Part shown: positions 35,911-47,239 of the stretch, in pieces | Layout: each line of letters begins with the position of its first letter | How positions within the stretch are numbered: the stretch's first letter is position 1 | Assembly: GCA_037892935.1 (NCBI GenBank) | Contig: JAYXKI010000014.1 | Coordinates: forward strand, 186,001-250,000 | DNA: 64,000 nucleotides | Direction of reading: 5' to 3' | Source of the DNA: Phlebopus portentosus | Lineage: Eukaryota; Basidiomycota; Agaricomycetes; Boletales; Boletinellaceae | Translations under genes and position numbers: made by a program | The notes under the pieces: model-generated | Told to the model about the DNA's origin: nothing | Seen by the model: the letters and a program-made list of their open reading frames with translations, nothing else | Database searches by the model: none

Positions 35911-38389
35911 ATGTCCACGACAGAACTCGGCATACCTGCAGGGAACATTCAACATCAAGCAGACTCGTTCAATCGCTCTCAGTCGACGCGAGCGGGCAAC
36001 GCCGCGGGTGACATCGCCTCATCACATAAGAGACCTGCTTCACCAATCTCTGACGAAGACAGAAAGGACAGAAAGAGAAGGAAAGGAGAAATGGACGGCT
36101 CAATTGATCAACAATCTAGAACTCATGAGCACCAGCCCATCGATGGGCAAGCTTTGGTCGGTGACCTTTCTCAGGAGCTTCAGTGCGGCTGCTGCTCTGG
36201 ACTCGTGTATAAACCGGTCATAGTAGTACCGTGCGATCACTTCTTCTGCGGAAGGTAATATTGTCTTTGCACACATAAGATCGCACACTCATACTCTTTC
36301 TGCAGCTGCTGCACATTATGGGTAAAGGTGAGTCCCCCGTCTTTGAGATAGCGGTGGTGTGATATGCCCTAATTCCGTCACTGTCACGATCCTCAGAATG
36401 GCGGTACAAACTGTCCCGCATGTCGAAGTATCTCTACAGCAGTAATCCCCTCTCGCCCACTTCATGCCATGGTGGACGTACTCCTCCGGGCTGCACCTCA
36501 TCTTCAGCGAACCGAACGCGAGCGTATGCAAGCCGATGAGATCTATCCTGTCTCGCGTCCTTTTAGAGTAAGTCTTGAACCTCCAAAGGAAGATTCTACG
36601 GATCTTTTACACTCAAGTGATTTCCAGATACCGGTACCGAGGGAACCTTCCCCGGAACCTGTGATTCCGCCTAGCTCAGACTTCCTCCAGCCTTGTCCTC
36701 ATTGCGCTCCTCACAATCCTTTCCATTGGACGTGCCCTCAGCCCATTGCAGACCATGCCACCGACCCTGGTAATGCGTGGCGAATCGACGCTGGGCCACC
36801 TCCTGGACACGGCTTTTGTGGCAACTGGTATGACTTACTTTGTAGTTCACTCTGGCGGAAATGACTAATAAGTATCCGCAGCGAGGTAGTCCTAGCCCTG
36901 CAAGCTCCATCAACTTCGCGTTGTGACTTCTGTCAGGTGTCCTTCTGCGGTATCAACGTGCAAGGACGTTGTGTTGCTCTCCCGATAGCAGTGCAAAGTC
37001 TTCACGGCATGTCAGACGTTGGTGATCTCATTCAGAGTCCGGAAATCTATGAGTGCTTTGAGAGCAACACTGCTGAAGTCGAGCTTATGCTTGATTATAT
37101 GACGAACCAGCGTCTTTCTCCGAAGCAGATCTACCGTCAAGTCTGTCATATCTCTTCCGATGAGAAAATCGGTACTAAAATTTCTCGCCAACTTTTAGAT
37201 CGCATCGCATATTCAGGCGCAGCCTGAGGGTTTCCGTCCGCTTATTGAACAAGAATTATTCATGGATATGCATGGCGTCAGCGGTGGTACCGATCCGGGT
37301 CCGACTGCGCCACGTCGGCTCATCTGTCGGCTTTGCGCGGCGGAAGTATTCCTTTACGGATTACGGGATTGGTGGATTCGCGAGCGACAGAAAGCTGTGA
37401 TCGAGGGCAAACTCGAAGAAAGAAGAGATTGCCCTGATGGACCATCGTGTGGTCAGTTAAGCGATCCTGGTAAATAGCCCGAACCTTTTCTATAAAATTC
37501 TGTTCTAACTTTAGTCGTTTTCCAGCGCACGCGAAAGAATGTAAGCATAACGCACTGACCTCCCGAATTTGAACTAACCAATCAATATGAAGTTAACCAT
37601 CTTTTTGGACCCGGAAATGTCGAGCCGACGTCACAAGCAGCTGCATCCTCAATCTTACCGCCTACCGTAGCAGGCAATAGAGATATGTCGCCATCCGTGA
37701 CCAGCTCACTCTTTTTGCCTCCAATTTCATCCGAATCTCCTCCGAGCACATCTGCGAATCTCCCGAGCATCTCGAACTTAGTTGCGGAATTGACGAGACC
37801 TCGATTCGACATTCCGAATGACCTGTTCGTTCGCTTCAACCCAGGTCTAGATGAAGAACAGAGAGAAGAACAAAGATCGATTGGTGGACCGCCGTCTATG
37901 GACACGCAATCGAGACCTCCTCCTCAAGAAGATCTGCACATCGAAAGGAGAGATGAGTTGATACACTCGACGGCAGCAGATGACTTCGAGTTTGCGGAGC
38001 CTTCGTCTTCTCAGTCGCGACGCTCTGTTGATGCACACCTCGCTCATAACCTGTTAGCCGATTACGGTAGTGAAACAGGTTCCGATGTAGAGGAAAGAAG
38101 GGGAGGTATTGGTAGAGGCACGGATGCTGATACCCAATTCGAGGCATATCTTTCCGCTGCGGCAGCTACAGTAGCGCAAGCGGAAGCAGACATTCAGAGC
38201 ATACGGCGCGCTCATAGTCCGTTGAAGGTGGACTCTGAGTCAGACATTCCGATGATGAACGATAGACCGCAGCTTCCCCCGATGTCCGCTTTCATGCCCT
38301 TCCATTTCTTAGCAACGGACATCACGTACGGTTCGACAGAAACGGGTACTCCTCCTGCCTCAAGCGCGTATCCTGTCCACGTAGAATGA
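35911..38389 (+). CDS. CHFR-like RING and PBZ zinc-finger E3 ubiquitin ligase
   Basis: Eight exons join in phase: 35911-36254, 36306-36327, 36397-36567, 36628-36827, 36882-37140, 37199-37469, 37526-37540 and 37593-38389, giving 692 aa. After a basic N-terminus, a C3HC4 RING is spliced from three exons: CGCCSGLVYKPVIVVPCDHF, then FCGSCCTLWVK and NCPACRS. A Cys/His-rich middle follows (CPHCAPHNPFHWTC, CDFCQVSFCGINVQGRC), as in CHFR. Near residue 420, CPDGPSCGQ with HAKEFNH fits a PBZ (poly-ADP-ribose-binding) finger. The last ~265 residues are Ser/Pro-rich and acidic. No FHA domain is present, unlike animal CHFR. CHFR acts in a mitotic stress checkpoint; transfer of that role here is inference. 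Confidence 0.85.
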
Positions 38390-38958
38390 ACGGTTGGTGA
38401 GTGGCTTCGAGACTCGGAAGTCTACTTTTTAAAGGTACATACAAGCCATAGGGGAGAAATAACCCCTTTCTCTGATCTCACTATTCTTTATCCCGTACAA
38501 CTCGCTGAATACTATCCTTTGTATGTAACATTTATGCTGGGAATGTAACGAATATAACGACTTTATCTCTTCTGTTGTTCAAGCCATTTTTCTCTGACTC
38601 GTTCACATGTGTTTTCTCATCATGTTTTGTATTAGTTAAGAACGATTACTTCCTTTGGCTAGGAGAAGTCGCGATCTTGTGGTGTTACTGGAACCAGTAG
38701 GAGGTATAAAACCCGTTACTTCAGACGGACTCGCAGCCTTATCTCCCCTCCTTTTGGCACACCCAGAGCTCGAGAAAATATCTGCCCGTAACCCTCCTCT
38801 CAGAACCGGCTGTGACATTTCGCGTGACTTAGTACTTTCACACGTGAGTGGTGAGTACCTGCCACGTACTCAGCCTCGTTATCAGATAAGATAGAACCCC
38901 CCCCAACTTTATCAGGTCCCGCCACTTTCTTTTCCCCTCCACCAGTACGGTCACTGGA
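38390..38958. other. Intergenic between the RING gene and the F-box/LRR gene
   Basis: Contains the likely 3' untranslated region of the RING gene and the promoter of the next gene, both on the plus strand. Open frames at 38,640-38,890 show no motif and no splice into the downstream ATG. A run of nine C lies near 38,900. Confidence 0.4.
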
Positions 38959-40251
38959 ATGAGAGTGACGGATTTCCCGCCCGAGTTACTGCGGGAAATC
39001 ATCAGGCTGTCGGTTGGTGCACCGACTTCATACTCGTCGGTCGAAAATGGAGCTTCTTGCTTTCTGATAATGTCTTCTGAGCCTTATCAGGCCGCACACG
39101 ACAGTGGTCGGTCGCCGAAAAGCTCGGGACGGTCGTCCCCGCATTTTTCGGATAAGCTAGCGGTAGCTCTGGTATGTCGCGAGTTTTGGATAATATCGAA
39201 CGAGTTCTTGTATGCCGTTGTTTCGCTTTCGAAGGCGTCTCAGGCTGTCAACCTCGCGCATGGCCTAACGCATCACGCGACGCGTTGGAATCCGGCACCG
39301 GGGTCGTGGGTGAGGGAGCTGGAAATCAAGTCCTATTTCGAGCTCGACGAATCGACGACGAATTCATTAAAGTGCATTCTTGGTCACTGTACAAGACTCT
39401 CTGCGCTCCGGATCAGCGGTTCCTTCCTCGACAGACGTCATCCGTCCGAAATAACTCATATACTCTCCGCCGTCCCGCCTGGTCTTGTGCATTTTGAGTT
39501 TGACGCGATTAGCATATTCTCGCGTCGTGATCGCGAGCTTGCGCACTCGGAAAACGGACTTTACGACGCGTTGAGCCGGCTAGCTCCGTCCCTTCGAAAC
39601 CTGAAGCTCCTGGCTTCGCGATATCTGTATCTATTCTCCGGCCGTTCGAACGTCCTCGTCGGGTTAACTCGTCTAGAGCTATGTTTCTCGTCCCCGGACT
39701 TGCAGATGATGTCAAATGCCTGCGGAGATCCTTCCATTGGATCATGGCCACTTGAATCACTTACACATCTTAGTCTGTCGTATGTTCCCGTGAACAGAGA
39801 CGATACACCGATGAACTTCCTTCTATCATTACCACCTCCAAGCTCCATGCTCTTTCCCATCAGTCGTCGAGTCACCTTTCCATTGGACAATCTTCTAGCA
39901 GCCGCACCGAATCTCCAAGAGCTCGAGTATCAGTCGTTCTCTCTGCACTCCGCTACACTGTGGCGGCAGTGCTCTAGTGCCTCGCTTCGCCACATCGTGG
40001 TCCGTGCAGATGGCATTAGCTATTCCGAACTACACAGGAATCGAATGTTTGACTCCCTTCGCGAGCAGGTCCATCCCTTGGCCTCGAAAGTCGCGTTCCC
40101 GGCTCTGCTGGGCATTTCGGTAGTGTCGACTCGCCGTTGTATCTCTACGGAGATTATTGCAAGGTCCCTCGGATTTTTGAAGGTCTCTGGAATTGACGTA
40201 CAACCGAAGGTCGTTGAAGGTGCTTCTGACATAGACGAATGGTTCTTCTGA
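38959..40251 (+). CDS. F-box/leucine-rich-repeat-like protein, intronless
   Basis: One uninterrupted frame of 430 aa from ATG 38959. It opens MRVTDFPPELLREIIRLSVG, an F-box-type N-terminus, then KLAVALVCREFWIISNEFLY, the second half of an F-box. Leucine-rich stretches follow: LRNLKLLASRYLYLFSG, LVGLTRLELCF, LESLTHLSLSYVPVN and APNLQELEYQSFSL. These fit an irregular LRR substrate-binding domain. It probably serves as an SCF ubiquitin-ligase adaptor of unknown target. Lack of introns is unusual next to its neighbours and is common in the expanded F-box/LRR families of mushrooms. A purely hypothetical protein is the alternative. Confidence 0.75.
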   Translation: MRVTDFPPELLREIIRLSVGAPTSYSSVENGASCFLIMSSEPYQAAHDSGRSPKSSGRSSPHFSDKLAVALVCREFWIISNEFLYAVVSLSKASQAVNLAHGLTHHATRWNPAPGSWVRELEIKSYFELDESTTNSLKCILGHCTRLSALRISGSFLDRRHPSEITHILSAVPPGLVHFEFDAISIFSRRDRELAHSENGLYDALSRLAPSLRNLKLLASRYLYLFSGRSNVLVGLTRLELCFSSPDLQMMSNACGDPSIGSWPLESLTHLSLSYVPVNRDDTPMNFLLSLPPPSSMLFPISRRVTFPLDNLLAAAPNLQELEYQSFSLHSATLWRQCSSASLRHIVVRADGISYSELHRNRMFDSLREQVHPLASKVAFPALLGISVVSTRRCISTEIIARSLGFLKVSGIDVQPKVVEGASDIDEWFF

Positions 40252-41150
40252 TTATGACATAGACTTTAAATATGACAACAGTGAGTCCATTGACTTTGCC
40301 CACGTCTCTCCGACTTACTTCAGCATTTGCAGATATTTTCAGACATAATCGGTTCCTAGCGATATTTTTGAAATTAATACCCCATTGATCGAGCAGCAGT
40401 CTGTTGCATATAACGAACGGGTCCAATATCGGGCAATAATTCGTCAGCATATAATGACCTGATTCCGGACCTGTTTATAGGATCGCATAATTTCTGACTG
40501 ATATTCACTTTTTCTTTTGCTGCTCCTTGCTTTATAGACTGTGGAGTACAGATTTGGCCTTCTCTTTTCTTATACCTATTATCTGAATTCTCCTGAGAGG
40601 TCCTCCTCCCCCGTTTCTTTCTTACCCTATACTTCGAATACCACTTTACTTTAATTCGAATTCCTTCTTTCTTATCTCATCGACCCATTTGTCTGCAGCT
40701 CACAGAGCTGTCTTCGCTTGCAAATGTTCTTGACCAACCACCATGTGATCTTGAATTGCATCCAAATTACATGAGGCGTTCGGTTACCGAACTCTGAAGC
40801 ACGTCCAGACGCGTCTTGCATCTTACTATGTTTGTTTGTCAACTCCACGTTCCACCAGATTGGTTACCTTCTGCTTTCTGTTCTATTACACAAGCCTTAC
40901 AACAAGAAGATTCAATGTTCCTCTTGTCCCAAATACACTTACTTGACATCCCACCGCAGGGGTGAGCTGTGACATGGTTGACGAGGCCAATTGGATCTAG
41001 TTCGAGCACAGGTTACCTTCAAAGTTTCATAATACTAGCGGTATTTGTGGTAATTCACATCCATCACTCACCTGTTCCTCTCACCCATCGTCTCCTCCCA
41101 TGATCGCCCGAAATCACCTTCACAAACAAGTGCTGCATGGGTGTATGGAC
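40252..41150. other. Intergenic, T/C-rich
   Basis: Downstream of the F-box/LRR gene. T/C-rich sequence with no coding frame I can support. Confidence 0.45.
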
Positions 41151-41698
41151 GAGAAACGTTCTTTCACAGCACCACGGGAATGAGTAGTTGTATCATGGTA
41201 TCATTGTTGCAAACATGAAGTCGTATCCGTGTGTATGTAAGAAAGGAGTCCCATTTTTGCGCGAAGGAGAATGGAGGTGTTTGATGGTCATCGATGGATA
41301 GTGAGTCGGTAAGGACTGCTTCGCACAATTGCAAATTGGACGAGTCGGAATGTCCCGTCACGGATCACGACTGTTTGATCCGTCGCATCTCCCAGCAGCG
41401 AAGGATTTCATGCAAGTCACAACAACTTGAAGTCCAAGAAACAACGAATTCTTCTACACGGATTTTGTGCTACCTCTAGGAATCAAAAAGATTGCATGGT
41501 CGAGAAGTATGACACAGCCGTTCGGCGAATCATCTGCAAACACTTCGTCTCGTGTACTACTGTAACAAAATTAAATATGCAGTCGCAAACACATAATCTC
41601 AGCCAAGAAACTTCAGCAATAATAAATACGGTCTATGTCTGGATCATTTGTGAGAACTGATATTTCGTCGGTGGTTCTCCGGAAGGCTGGTCCGTAGG

Positions 41699-43376
41699 TC
41701 ATGCCTGTCCATCGTCTCCACCGATTCCCGATTCGCTCTCCCTGGGTTCGCCGAGGTTAGGATAAGGTGGCACGGAAACAATGTAATGATTTACCTTTGA
41801 GGAGGGGCCTGCTCAGCAAAGTCGATATCGCTTATCGCCCTAGATGGTGACCTGTAGCTTGTTCCTTCGTTCTGGCCTCGTTCTCCAGCTTCCTTCAAGT
41901 TGAATAGCATCCGGTTGCGCAGTTAGGATCGCGGCAGCGAAATCATTCGAGACGACCACCCTGAACTCAACAATGGCAAATATGGAACAGGCAATTGCTC
42001 TTGGAAGGTCGATCATCAGCCTAGTTCTCGGAAGTGACCTAAAGCTTACAGCATAAAGTACAAAACCTGATCTCGAATGAGAACCTTGACAAGCACGAAG
42101 CCCTTGAAGCCAGCGGACACCTTCCAGTATTCGGCTGCCTTGTAAAGAGCAAGGATCATAAGGATTGCCCCATATGTCATTGGGGCCATCCTGGTACAGT
42201 TTGAGAGCCTGCTCATAGTACACTGCTTAGCTCACCAGTCGATCATCCCCAGTTGCCAAGCAGGTGGACTGTCTTCTCCACAGACCGTCACATTTTTGGC
42301 AAGAACACCGATAGTGTCTGCGGTCGATGTCAGCATGTCTCCAACTGGGAAGGCATTGAACTCACTATGCTCTATAAGTTCCAGATAGATCAGCAATGCT
42401 AACTTGATGACTGCCTCCAGCATTAACATCAGGGTGAGGCACGTAGACAGCCGAGCATCTAAACAGAAATAAGCACGCCTCCCCGGCCAACATAACTACC
42501 TACCTTTTGAATAGAGCGCAAGTACTCGGATCATAAGTATGTCTGCGAAGACGGTGAGTAATCACACTGGAGACAGGCCCTGACGACTCACAGTCGATCG
42601 ATATGATTGTCACCCAGTCTGATTGGTCGTCAGCAATGATTTTGGAAATACTCCAGTCGCTGCTCACTGACAATATCTCTCGTCCACCCAGCAAAGTTGC
42701 CTGACCCAAAGTTATTCTGCTGATTCACACACCATCGAGACTCGACCGCTTACATCTGAATCGAAGAAAATATTAGACGAAAGGTCCGAGGGAATCAGAT
42801 AAACTGACAGTGCAATATCTACGCCGTATGCAAACCCTTCGGTATCAGAAGTGATCAGTTTCGTCGAAACAAAAGAATGAAATGGATTTTACAAAAGAGA
42901 AATGCGACTGATCCGAAGATCCCAACGTATCGGTTCTGTGGCGCCCGTTAAACGGACGTATCACTCATGCTGAAGGGTACGTACCAGGAAATAGACATAG
43001 TCGACCGCTCTTCGGGGAACCTTCTGTAGAAAACAATAAAGTCTATCTAAACTCCAGATGAGAGACAAAAGGTGGAACTACCCAAAAGTATTTCGCCTGA
43101 AGGTCGAATCGGCTTGAGAATGGCATACTGGTCTAGAGAAGCATAATGCCCACCTCCCTATCGAGCGTAATGACTTTCGATACGGTCGGTATCGGTGTAG
43201 ATACATTAAGCAATGAACTCACGGGCGTCGTAGACTAAGACGGTGACAGTTGCTACTTGAAAGTACCGCCGGACTGTTATTTCAGAAGCCCAAAGAGGTA
43301 CCTCATTAGGGTCTATGGTCTCAGCCTCCGACCGATTAGAAAGGACCCTGAGAATCTGACTGGTTGAATTAGACAT
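41699..43376 (-). CDS. DUF6533 membrane protein, copy 4 (array member)
   Basis: The ATG at 43376 begins MSNSTSQILRVLSNRSEAE. Small exons then give RRYFQVATVTVLVYDA, ITLDRE, AKYFW, KVPRRAVDYVYFL and NRYVGIFGSVAFLF, the complete DUF6533 core. ILMIRVLALYS (about 42,540) and LEAVIKLALLIYLELIEH (about 42,400) are later helices. The next exons carry FKGFVLVKVLIRDQ (about 42,090) and RMLFNLKEAGERGQNEG. The penultimate exon ends at 41795; a last short exon finishes DDGQA with a stop at 41699-41701. Paralogous along its length to the gene at 45.5-47.2 kb. Splicing of the exon after FLF was not settled. Predicted multi-pass membrane protein, function unknown. Confidence 0.68.
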
Positions 43377-44880
43377 GGTCTAGGAGGGAGGGAGAGATGG
43401 TGAGGAATCGGAGCATTGGACGTCTTGCGTGTCCTATGGCTTATATTCACGGAAAAATGCTAAATTAAGTGTGGGTGATGCACGGAAAAGAATCATTGAT
43501 TTCCTATCGCACCTCGTTTGATTGTACGCTCACAACTGGAGCAATGTCGAAGTCCGAGATAGTACCTCCAGCATCCGTCATCTGGAAGGAATCAGATTCT
43601 ATTCGGTCTATTTTGTTCTGCCGAGATGCTGCCTCACAGTGAACGTGTGGATACAAGAGACGATGATCGTCGAGGATCATCAGCAAAAGAGCTGGCCAAA
43701 TATCTCTGCATCGCCTTGTTGTCAGCGGTTAAGCCAGGTGAATTCCCAATGGAAGGATTCTCCTTCAGAGGCAACTTTCTGGTGGATATCTTCATGGCGA
43801 TGCACTGCGAAGTTTCCAGCAACTTGAAGAGGATCTGGTTCGGCGTGATGGCAGGACAACAAACCTGTGCAAGTTTGTTGAAAACAACAATTTGAGCCCC
43901 GAGTGTGCCATACTGATTGAAACGAGCGGAAGGAATCAGATACGTATCTCATGACAAGCTTCTCGAACCAACACGAGCACTGAATACATCTCTAGGTATG
44001 TCCTGTTCATACCGATGCACCACGTTAACCCCTTCTATTTCTATCTATCAACGCCCTCCACATCTACTTCCGGTCGCCTTCGCAATCCTTATGCTGCGTC
44101 GGTCTATGGACAGGTCACACCCTGCATAGTCTTGTAGCGGTTTCTTCGAGCTCGGATGACGAGCATCGCTGACAGCTTTCGCATGGGAGGGGCAGAGCAC
44201 GTTGCAAGATCTGTTTGAAGAATGGCAGTGCTCTCGAACGCAGCTGAGATTTGTCTAAGCGCTCATCAAACAGATTAACAGTAGATGAGGTCAGATTATA
44301 CATTGTACACGAAAGCAATGCGCACCTCGCCCATGACCGCTCAAGCAGGAAAAAATGGGATCGTTATTAAGACGCTCCTTGGTGCCGAGCGTGCCACTCC
44401 ACGTCTATCGATTCGTGAATCTTCAGGTTTGCCATTTTCTCTTATGCCGTGGCCGGTTCCTGTGTTGCGAGGGAAACAAACAACTTTCTTCAATTGTACC
44501 GTGGTGGTACCTGAAGAAGTTGTACTGAGGCGCGTCATGACCTGAACTCATTTCGTGCGACGAGAGCTGTCTTGCAACTATATCTAGCAAAGCGAGTTTA
44601 CCGTTACAGGCTGCTCGTTAGCATTATTTTACAGGTCCAATACGCACCTACGGTATCGTTTCTGATACCTCTAGAAGCCGAAATCGTACTACCGCTGAGT
44701 GCAGCACCAATGCTCAAGCCAGATTTAGGAATTCATGACAGACGAACAATCGATTCGTCTCGTGTATCAACACGAATACATACAAAGCAGCGATGCATAA
44801 TGGCAGCAGAGGATTACTTATTCGCATCGGACTTCCCGTGAGAAGTCTCGCAGAGCCTGTTTCCCGGAAGGCCGATCTAA
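43377..44880. other. Upstream flank of DUF6533 copy 4, partly duplicated
   Basis: The part up to about 44,150 is the 5' flank shared with the region upstream of the copy at 47.2 kb. It contains frames in both directions, but the equivalent frames in the sister unit are broken, so I do not call a gene. The stretch from 44,150 to 44,880 shows nothing recognisable. Confidence 0.45.
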
Positions 44881-44883
44881 GGA

Positions 44884-45062
44884 TCATGCCTCTCTGCTGT
44901 TTCCATCCCTTTCTCTCTCGCTGGATTATCGTAATCAGAATGAAGCTGAAACAGAAAGAATTTACTAGTCTACCTTTGAGGGTGCGCTGGCTCAGAGAAG
45001 TTCATCTCGATCGTTGTCCTAGATGTCATTCTGTGGTTTATTCCTTCGTTCTGAACGAGAAT
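44884..45062 (-). pseudogene. DUF6533 C-terminal fragment
   Basis: On the minus strand, about 45,062-44,978 reads QNEGINHRMTSRTTIEMNFS and then EPAHPQ, the end of the penultimate exon of the array genes. It is followed by the conserved CAAAG donor edge and, at 44884-44886, the same last-codon context (GCATGATCC) seen at the stops of the neighbouring copies. All upstream exons are missing. It adjoins the left edge of the second duplicated unit, so it is probably a leftover from unequal exchange. Confidence 0.65.
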
Positions 45063-45485
45063 GGGTAGTTGTATCTTGGCATCTTGTTGCAAAAATGAAG
45101 TCGCATCCATATAGATTCTAGAAAAGAGTCTCCGACATCGCACGAAAGTGATGGAGGCGTTCGACGGTCATCAGTGAATTGGTGAGTCGGTAAGAAGGCT
45201 CGCGCAATCGGAGGGGTCGGAATATTTGTACCGTCGCAGATCATGACTGGTCGGTCTCGTTGCATCAGCAAAGACTTTCGCGTGTAAGTCACAACAATTT
45301 GAGGCTCAGGAAACACAGCCGTTCGGCGAATCACCTGCAAACACTCCGCGTCGTGTATTACTGTAACGTCAATAAATATGCAATCGCAAACACATTATCT
45401 CAGCCAAGAAACTTCATCAAGATAGGTACAGTCAATATCTGGGCCCTTCGTGCAAGCTAATACGTCACCAGTTTCCCGAAAGGGA

Positions 45486-47239
45486 TCATGCCTGTCTGTC
45501 GTCTCCATGAGTTCCTGTTTCGCTCTCCCTGGATTGGTCCAAGTTAGGATTACTGTAAGGTGGTGCGTAAACAATGTAACGATTTTACCTTTGAGGACAC
45601 GCTGGCTCAGCAAAATCCATGTCGCTTATCGTCGAAGTCGGTGTCCTGTAGTTCGTCCCTTCGTTCTGTCCTCGTTCTCCTGCCTCCTTCAGGTTGAACA
45701 GCATTCGACTGCCGAGGGTGGTGAGCAACGCCGGGTGTCCTAGGGAACTTAGGACATTTGACACAAATGCACTCGAGATTATCAGTCTAAACTCGAGAAT
45801 ATTGAGCAAGCAAGATGCAATAACGCTGAGGAAAGAAATCATCAGCCTAGATCTCAGCTTCGGAAAGTAACGTAAAGCTCACAGCATAAAATATAACGCT
45901 TGGTCTCTAATGAGAACCTTGACAAGCACAAACCCCTTGAAGCCGGCGGACATTTTCCAGTATTCGGCAGCTTTATAGAGGGCAAGGATCATAAGGATTG
46001 TTCCGTACGCCATTGGGATCATCCTGGTACAGTTTGAGTGCTTGTTTACTATACATACATCGCTCGACTCACCAATCGACCACTCCCAACTGCCAAGGAC
46101 TGCCGGAGTCCTCTCCACAAGCCGTCACATTTTGCGCAAGACCGCCTATGGCGACTGAACTCTACATGAGCATTTGTATGGTCGGTCAGCCATTCAACTC
46201 ACTGTGTTGTAAAATGTCTAAATATATCATCATTGCTAACTTAAAAACTGCCTCCAGCATCAACAGGAGGCCGAGGCACATCAACAACCGTGTATCTGTT
46301 CAACAATAAGCATGTTTCTTCGTTGGCTTCAGTGCCTACCTCGTGAATAGAGTGCAAGGACTCGGACCATAAGAATATCTGCAAAAACGATGAGTCAATT
46401 GACTGAAGATCAGAGTTTCGCGACTTACAATCAATCGAAATAATTGTTACCCAGTCTACTTGCTCGTCAGCCATATATAACTGAAAATAGTCCAGTGTGT
46501 ATTCACTAGCAATATCTTGAGTCCACTGTGCGAAGTTGCCTGATTCGGAGTTGTTGAGTCTGTTGACACGCACTTCATTGAATCTCGACCACTCACATCT
46601 AAAAGTGCAGAAAAATTAGACTGTTTTTTTTTTATAAGAGGAAGTCAGAGACTAACAATGCCATGTCAATTCCATATATATTCCCTTAGAAAGCACAAGT
46701 GATGAGTCCTATTGAAACATGCACTCTTGACAAGATTCGACCTCACAGAAGAGATATGCAACTGCTCCAAAGATACCAATGTATCGATTCTGTGATGATG
46801 ATCTAGTCAGAACATGCCACCTTTGTTGGAATGTACATACCATAAAATAGACATAGTCGACTGCTCTTTGAGGAACCTTCTGCAGGATGTACATTAGTTC
46901 AATTTGAAATTTAGATGAGAGACAAAAAGTAGAGCTACCCAAAAGTACTTTGCCTGAAGGTCGGACGCGCTACTGAGGATAATATGTGGGGTCTAGAAAG
47001 ACATAGACCTCACCTCTTTATCAAGTGTTATGACTTTTGGTATGCTCAGTACAAGTATGAGTGGACATGTAGATGATATACTCACAGGCATCATAGACGA
47101 GGACAGTGATGATTGCAACTTGAGAGTACACACTAAACACTTTCACGGAGACAAAAGATGGGACATCACTGGGATCTATAGGTTCAACCTCTGATCGAAT
47201 AGAAAGGACTCCGAGATGCTGACCAGTAGAGTTAGACAT
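45486..47239 (-). CDS. DUF6533 membrane protein, copy 5 (array member)
   Basis: The ATG at 47239 begins MSNSTGQHLGVLSIRSEVE. Exons then give YSQVAIITVLVYDA, ITLDKE, AKYFW, KVPQRAVDYVYFM and NRYIGIFGAVAYLF, the DUF6533 core. VDWVTIISI joins ILMVRVLALYSR (about 46,370). LLLMLEAVFKLAMMIYLDIL (about 46,240) and IPMAYGTILMILALYKAAEY (about 46,000) are membrane helices. The C-terminal region reads LGSRMLFNLKEAGERGQNEG and ISDMDFAEP, up to a donor at 45589. A last exon ends THGDDRQA with a stop at 45486-45488. Sister of the gene at 41.7-43.4 kb within a tandem duplication. The segment between YLF and VDWVT has an awkward phase and may be mis-spliced or damaged. Confidence 0.68.
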
